In this document: positions 60,553 to 64,000 of the stretch, piece after piece
Layout: each line of letters opens with the position of its first letter
Numbering within the stretch: position 1 is the stretch's first letter
IMG/VR virus record: IMGVR_UViG_3300032605_002499
Coordinates: 1 to 64,000 of that record
DNA from: a virus
DNA: 64,000 bases
Direction: 5' to 3' (one strand)
The notes under the pieces: model-generated
Database searches by the model: none
The model's input: only the letters and a program-made list of their open reading frames with translations
Told to the model about the DNA's origin: nothing
Position numbers and translations under genes: made by a program

Positions 60553-61287
60553 ATGGCAATTAATGACGGCAAAAACGGGCGTAACTACTATGTCTACCAA
60601 TATTTGACTAAGGATAACGTTCCTTATTATATTGGTAAAGGTAAAAACAACCGTATTAACAGCAAACATAAAATAGTGTTACCACCGTTAGACCGTAGAG
60701 TTATTATTAAAGATAATTTAACAAACGAAGAAGCTAAAGAATTTGAAAAAGAATTAATTACAAAGCACGGCCGCAAAATTGACGGCGGTATTTTAGATAA
60801 TGTTAAAATTAATCAGTGGGCTTGTTTTGCTGGTTGGAAGCATAGCGAAGAAGCTAAACAAGCAATAAGCAATAAAAATAGAGGCAAGATTCGCACCGAA
60901 GAACAACGCAAAAATTATAAAGGCACTACAAGTAAAGAAGTAGCAGATAAAATTGCCAAAACTCTTACAGGGCACGTTGTGCTTCAAAAAACTCGAGATA
61001 AAATAGCAACATCCTTGACTGGTAGCAAGTTAAGCAAACAAACAATAGAAAAAAGAACAGCCTCATTCAATGCTACCATAGAAAAACGACGCAAAGCAGA
61101 AGAACAAGATCCAACGCTTGCTACTGATAGACGAGAGAAAAAGAAAAAAGCTGCAAGCGGAAAAAATAATGGTATGTATGGTAAAAAACTAAGTTCTGAA
61201 ACTATTGCTAAAAGACAAGCATCGTATAGAAAAACAATAGAAGCTCGTAGAGCTTCTAAACTAAAGGTAACAAATAATGGCAACTAA
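60553..61287 (+). CDS. GIY-YIG homing endonuclease with NUMOD3 repeats, before gp20
   Basis: A 244-residue free-standing endonuclease. The GIY-YIG start is YYVYQYLTKDNVPYYIGKGK with R34 nearby (NRINSKHK), and E75 (EFEKELI) is the likely metal ligand. From residue 95 there are several NUMOD3-type basic helices (GWKHSEEAKQAISNKNRGK, NGMYGKKLSSETIAKRQ) for minor-groove binding. It lies between the lysozyme paralogue and the portal gene, and its last 11 bases overlap the gp20 ATG. Likely a mobile element that invades at this junction. Confidence 0.85.
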   Translation: MAINDGKNGRNYYVYQYLTKDNVPYYIGKGKNNRINSKHKIVLPPLDRRVIIKDNLTNEEAKEFEKELITKHGRKIDGGILDNVKINQWACFAGWKHSEEAKQAISNKNRGKIRTEEQRKNYKGTTSKEVADKIAKTLTGHVVLQKTRDKIATSLTGSKLSKQTIEKRTASFNATIEKRRKAEEQDPTLATDRREKKKKAASGKNNGMYGKKLSSETIAKRQASYRKTIEARRASKLKVTNNGN

Positions 61288-63094
61288 CGGTAATAGCCGC
61301 CAGGGCTGGCGTAAGTATTTCAAAATCGCAGACACAAACCAACTAGGGCAATTAAGTCCAATTTCTGGTAAAAACAATTTTGGGCTTCCTGGATACAATC
61401 GTCCTGGTTCTGATTTTGAAAGTGGCACAAGAAATGAATTTGCGTTTCGTAATTACGCAAGCCGTCTTCCTGAAGTTTATTCAGGACATCCTAATCGTTT
61501 AGAGCGTTACAATCAATATGAAAATATGGACTGTGATTCTGAAGTAAACGCTTGCTTAGATATTATTGCTGAATTTAGTACACAAGCAAACTTAGATAAC
61601 AGTACACCTTTTGATATTGATTTTACAGATCAGCCAACTGATCATGAAATTGAAATTATTAAAAAACAATTAATACAATGGACTAAACTTAATAAATTAG
61701 ATCAGCGTATTTTTAAATTATTCCGTAATACTATTAAGTATGGCGATCAAGTATTTGTTCGCGATCCAGAAACATTTGAAATGTACTGGATTGATATGAT
61801 TAAAGTAGCTCGTATTATTGTTAACGAGTCAGAAGGCAAACGCCCTGAACAATATATTATTCGTGACATTAATCCTAATTTTCAAAATATGTCTATGGCG
61901 TCTAAAACAACGTCAGACTATTATGTGAGCCGTTCAACTGGATCTGTTACTACTGGTAATAACTATAACGCTCCAAACGGAGGTGGCGGTGGTGGCGGTG
62001 GCGGCACTGGGCGCTTTACTCAAGCTATGAATGAATCATGTATCGACGCCAAACACGTTGTACATTTAAGTTTAAATGAAGGTTTAGATTACTTTTGGCC
62101 ATTCGGACAAAGTATTTTAGAAAACATTTATAAAGTTTACAAACAAAAAGAATTATTAGAAGATTCTGTACTCATTTATCGTGTACAAAGAGCTCCAGAA
62201 CGACGTTTATTTAAAATCGATGTAGGTAATATGCCAAGTCATATGGCTATGGCCTTTGTTGAGCGTGTTAAAAATGAGATGCATCAGCGCAGAATTCCTA
62301 CTGTAACGGGCGGCGGCGCTAACATGATGGACGCATCCTATAATCCATTAAGTGTTAACGAAGATTACTTCTTCCCACAAACAAGTGAAGGCCGTGGTAG
62401 CTCTGTTGAAGTGCTTCCAGGCGGTCAAAACCTTGGCGAAATTGACGATTTAAAATATTTTAATAACAAAATGGCCCGCGGATTGCGTGTGCCAAGTAGC
62501 TATTTGCCAACAGGACCAGACGATTCTGGAGCCGCAATGAATGATGGTAAAGTAGGCACAGCATTAATCCAAGAATTCCGCTTTAACAAGTACTGTGAAC
62601 GCTTACAAAAGCTGATTATGCAGAAGTTAGATGACGAATTTAAGCTATTTTTACGCTGGAGAGGCTTTAGTATTGACAGTGGAATCTTTAATATTCGTTT
62701 AACAGAACCACAAAATTTTGCTAGCTATCGTCAATCAGAATTAGACACAGCTCGTGTAGCAACCTTTACAGCTATTGAGCCATTACCATATATGAGTAAA
62801 CGCTTTTTACTTAAACGCTACTTAGGGTTAACTGATGAAGAAGTACTTGAAAATGAAACATTGTGGAAAGAAGAACGCGATTTAGCATCTCTTAATAATA
62901 CATCAGGTCAAGATTTACGCTCTGTTGGTGTAACTCCAGCTGGCATGGATGCTGATATTGAAACTGGCCAAGAAATAGCAGATTCTGGATTAGGAACCGC
63001 AGAAGCTGATGGCGGAGCAGGTGCTGGCCCAATGCCTACAACAGTTCCTGGCGGGTCGGCAGGTAGCCCAGCCGCTGGTGGCGCTGGCGCTTAA
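61277..63094 (+). CDS. 20: Portal vertex protein gp20
   Basis: A 605-residue portal protein. T4-like signatures are NYASRLPEVYSGHPNRLERY, then YENMDCDSEVNACLDIIAEF, and later VYKQKELLEDSVLIYRVQRA with PERRLFKIDVGNMP and GRGSSVEVLPGGQNLGEIDD. Twelve copies would form the head-tail connector and the site of DNA packaging. T4 gp20 has 524 residues; the extra length includes nine consecutive glycines (235-243) and a Gly/Ala/Pro-rich C-terminus. AAGG lies before the ATG inside the upstream endonuclease gene. Confidence 0.95.
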   Translation: MATNGNSRQGWRKYFKIADTNQLGQLSPISGKNNFGLPGYNRPGSDFESGTRNEFAFRNYASRLPEVYSGHPNRLERYNQYENMDCDSEVNACLDIIAEFSTQANLDNSTPFDIDFTDQPTDHEIEIIKKQLIQWTKLNKLDQRIFKLFRNTIKYGDQVFVRDPETFEMYWIDMIKVARIIVNESEGKRPEQYIIRDINPNFQNMSMASKTTSDYYVSRSTGSVTTGNNYNAPNGGGGGGGGGTGRFTQAMNESCIDAKHVVHLSLNEGLDYFWPFGQSILENIYKVYKQKELLEDSVLIYRVQRAPERRLFKIDVGNMPSHMAMAFVERVKNEMHQRRIPTVTGGGANMMDASYNPLSVNEDYFFPQTSEGRGSSVEVLPGGQNLGEIDDLKYFNNKMARGLRVPSSYLPTGPDDSGAAMNDGKVGTALIQEFRFNKYCERLQKLIMQKLDDEFKLFLRWRGFSIDSGIFNIRLTEPQNFASYRQSELDTARVATFTAIEPLPYMSKRFLLKRYLGLTDEEVLENETLWKEERDLASLNNTSGQDLRSVGVTPAGMDADIETGQEIADSGLGTAEADGGAGAGPMPTTVPGGSAGSPAAGGAGA

Positions 63095-63108
63095 TCCTAA
63101 CCAAGTCA

Positions 63109-63116
63109 GCTAAATA
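63109..63116 (+). promoter_or_regulatory. Late promoter of the 72-residue gene
   Basis: GCTAAATA, seven bases before the ATG at 63124; the predicted start is 63122, giving a leader of two bases. Confidence 0.5.
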
Positions 63117-63123
63117 CTATACT

Positions 63124-63342
63124 ATGATTTTAAATGAAATTTACGAGAAAAGTCCTGAGCCATATCAGGATTTATCCAATGACAACACCCAACCTCAAAT
63201 GGGTCAGTTGCGTAAAACTCGTCTTACTTTAAAACAAATTCGCAAGTTACGCCAAATGAACGAGCTTCGTGAAATAGAATTTAAAGATAAATTAAAATAT
63301 ATTCAAATGCAGTATGCGCCGGCCCCTGAGCCAGCAATGTAA
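63124..63342 (+). CDS. Small head protein next to gp20
   Basis: A 72-residue basic, helical protein (RLTLKQIRKLRQMNELREIE followed by FKDKLKYIQMQYAPAPEP). Proteins of this form regularly follow gp20 in T4-like marine phages and are thought to belong to the prohead core; I recall this rather than prove it. A short leader or leaderless late mRNA is predicted. No enzymatic motif. Confidence 0.6.
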   Translation: MILNEIYEKSPEPYQDLSNDNTQPQMGQLRKTRLTLKQIRKLRQMNELREIEFKDKLKYIQMQYAPAPEPAM

Positions 63343-63401
63343 TAAAAATTACATAAAATACCCATATTTCTCCCCATAATACACTAATATTAATCTTCTT
63401 T

Positions 63402-63409
63402 AGTAAATA
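63402..63409 (+). promoter_or_regulatory. Late promoter of the gp67-like gene
   Basis: AGTAAATA with a predicted 25-base leader that contains a full AAAGGAG ribosome-binding site (63427-63433), unlike the close-spaced promoters. Confidence 0.55.
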
Positions 63410-63439
63410 AATTTACGAGCCATTCTAAAGGAGAATTAA

Positions 63440-64000
63440 ATGACATCGAAATTTGAACAGTTAATTGAATATGTAATTAACGATGAAGAGGCGAAAGCCA
63501 AAGAATTATTCCATGATATCGTAGTTGAGAAATCACGCGAAATCTATGAGAATTTAATGAACGAAGAGTCTGATGCTGAAGAAGACGATCACGCTGAAAA
63601 AGCAGGTAAAAAAGTTGCTAAAGACATCGAGTATGATGACAAGAAAGATCGTGCTGACGAAGGTATGGAAGAAGAAGAAGAGTCTATTGAAGAAGATATG
63701 GGCGAAACTTCCGGGTCAGCTAGCCAAGATTTAATGCGCGAAGTTGAAACAGAAGAAGAAGGAATGCAAGAAGGCGAAGAAGAGTCTACAGCAGAATTCG
63801 ACGACGAAGCAGAAGAAGATGGCGAAGATTTAACACACGATATCGAAGCTGGACATGATGGCGAAGAAGATATCGAAGATCGCGTTGTTGATTTAGAAGA
63901 TAAATTAGACGAATTAATGGCTGAATTTGAAGCTCTTATGGGCGACGAAGCAGAAGTTGATGGCGACGAAGATGGTTTCGATATGGAGCCAGTTGACGGT
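63440..64000 (+). CDS. 67: Prohead core protein gp67-like, partial
   Basis: The frame is open to the window edge (187 codons), so the C-terminus is missing. The N-terminus (FEQLIEYVINDEEAKAKELF followed by a helix ending REIYENLM) resembles the start of the T4 core protein gp67. It continues into a very acidic Glu/Asp-rich region, as in the T4 protein, which is cut by the prohead protease during maturation. It is longer than T4 gp67 (80 residues). AAAGGAG lies seven bases before the ATG. In T4-like order the protease and scaffold should follow. Confidence 0.72.
   Translation, partial: MTSKFEQLIEYVINDEEAKAKELFHDIVVEKSREIYENLMNEESDAEEDDHAEKAGKKVAKDIEYDDKKDRADEGMEEEEESIEEDMGETSGSASQDLMREVETEEEGMQEGEEESTAEFDDEAEEDGEDLTHDIEAGHDGEEDIEDRVVDLEDKLDELMAEFEALMGDEAEVDGDEDGFDMEPVDG

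Noticed and set aside
1-64000. Prophage or integrative element signs (integrase, attachment sites, lysogeny repressor)
   Set aside because: None was seen; the gene content is that of a lytic T4-like phage.

Overview
This window is part of the genome of a T4-like contractile-tailed phage (myovirus), most likely of the aquatic kind related to T4-like cyanophages and pelagiphages. The evidence is a set of recognisable T4 core proteins: late sigma factor gp55, the recombination nuclease pair gp47/gp46, baseplate proteins gp48, gp53, gp5, gp25, gp6, gp7 and gp26, portal gp20 and a gp67-like prohead core protein. TAAATA-type late promoters are scattered through the sequence. The DNA is AT-rich. I see no tRNA, integrase, CRISPR array or insertion sequence, and no gene that fixes the host, although the tail-borne peptidase and muramidase suggest a Gram-negative bacterium.

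Region 1 (1-18458) is an accessory island of metabolic and tailoring enzymes, arranged as short, tightly overlapping operons on alternating strands. It holds a nitronate monooxygenase-like flavoenzyme, three PP-loop ATP pyrophosphatases, a Rieske oxygenase, two GNAT-like acyltransferases, a fatty-acyl desaturase, three Fe(II)/2-oxoglutarate oxygenases, four radical SAM enzymes, a methyltransferase-like protein, three glycosyltransferase-like proteins, a DUF2061 membrane protein and a few unknowns. I infer that it builds or decorates a small molecule, glycan or lipid; the product cannot be read from the sequence.

Region 2 (18541-49086, minus strand) is the late baseplate and tail-fibre block. 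It runs gp48, gp53, two hub-like proteins, gp5, a structural protein, gp25, gp6, a giant 5004-residue gp7-like protein, a 47-residue protein, a small structural protein, a homing endonuclease and two fibre-like proteins. It ends at a hairpin with a TTCG loop.

Region 3 (49147-54384, plus strand) starts at a consensus sigma70 promoter. It encodes gp55, a GIY-YIG homing endonuclease under an apparent hairpin and late-promoter switch, gp47, gp46 (with a segment of unusual codon use around the zinc hook), a SegE-like GIY-YIG protein and a 53-residue protein. It is followed by about 500 bases with no gene but with strong RNA-like hairpins.

Region 4 (54881-64000) holds gp26 and its small partner on the minus strand. 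Divergent from them are two tandem tape-measure-like paralogues, one carrying an M15 peptidase cassette and the other a T4-type lysozyme cassette, then another GIY-YIG endonuclease, portal gp20, a 72-residue protein and the gp67-like acidic core protein cut by the window edge.

Regulation can be read in outline. Host sigma70 would transcribe gp55, and gp55 would then activate TAAATA promoters. Many of these sit so close to start codons that the late mRNAs would be nearly leaderless.
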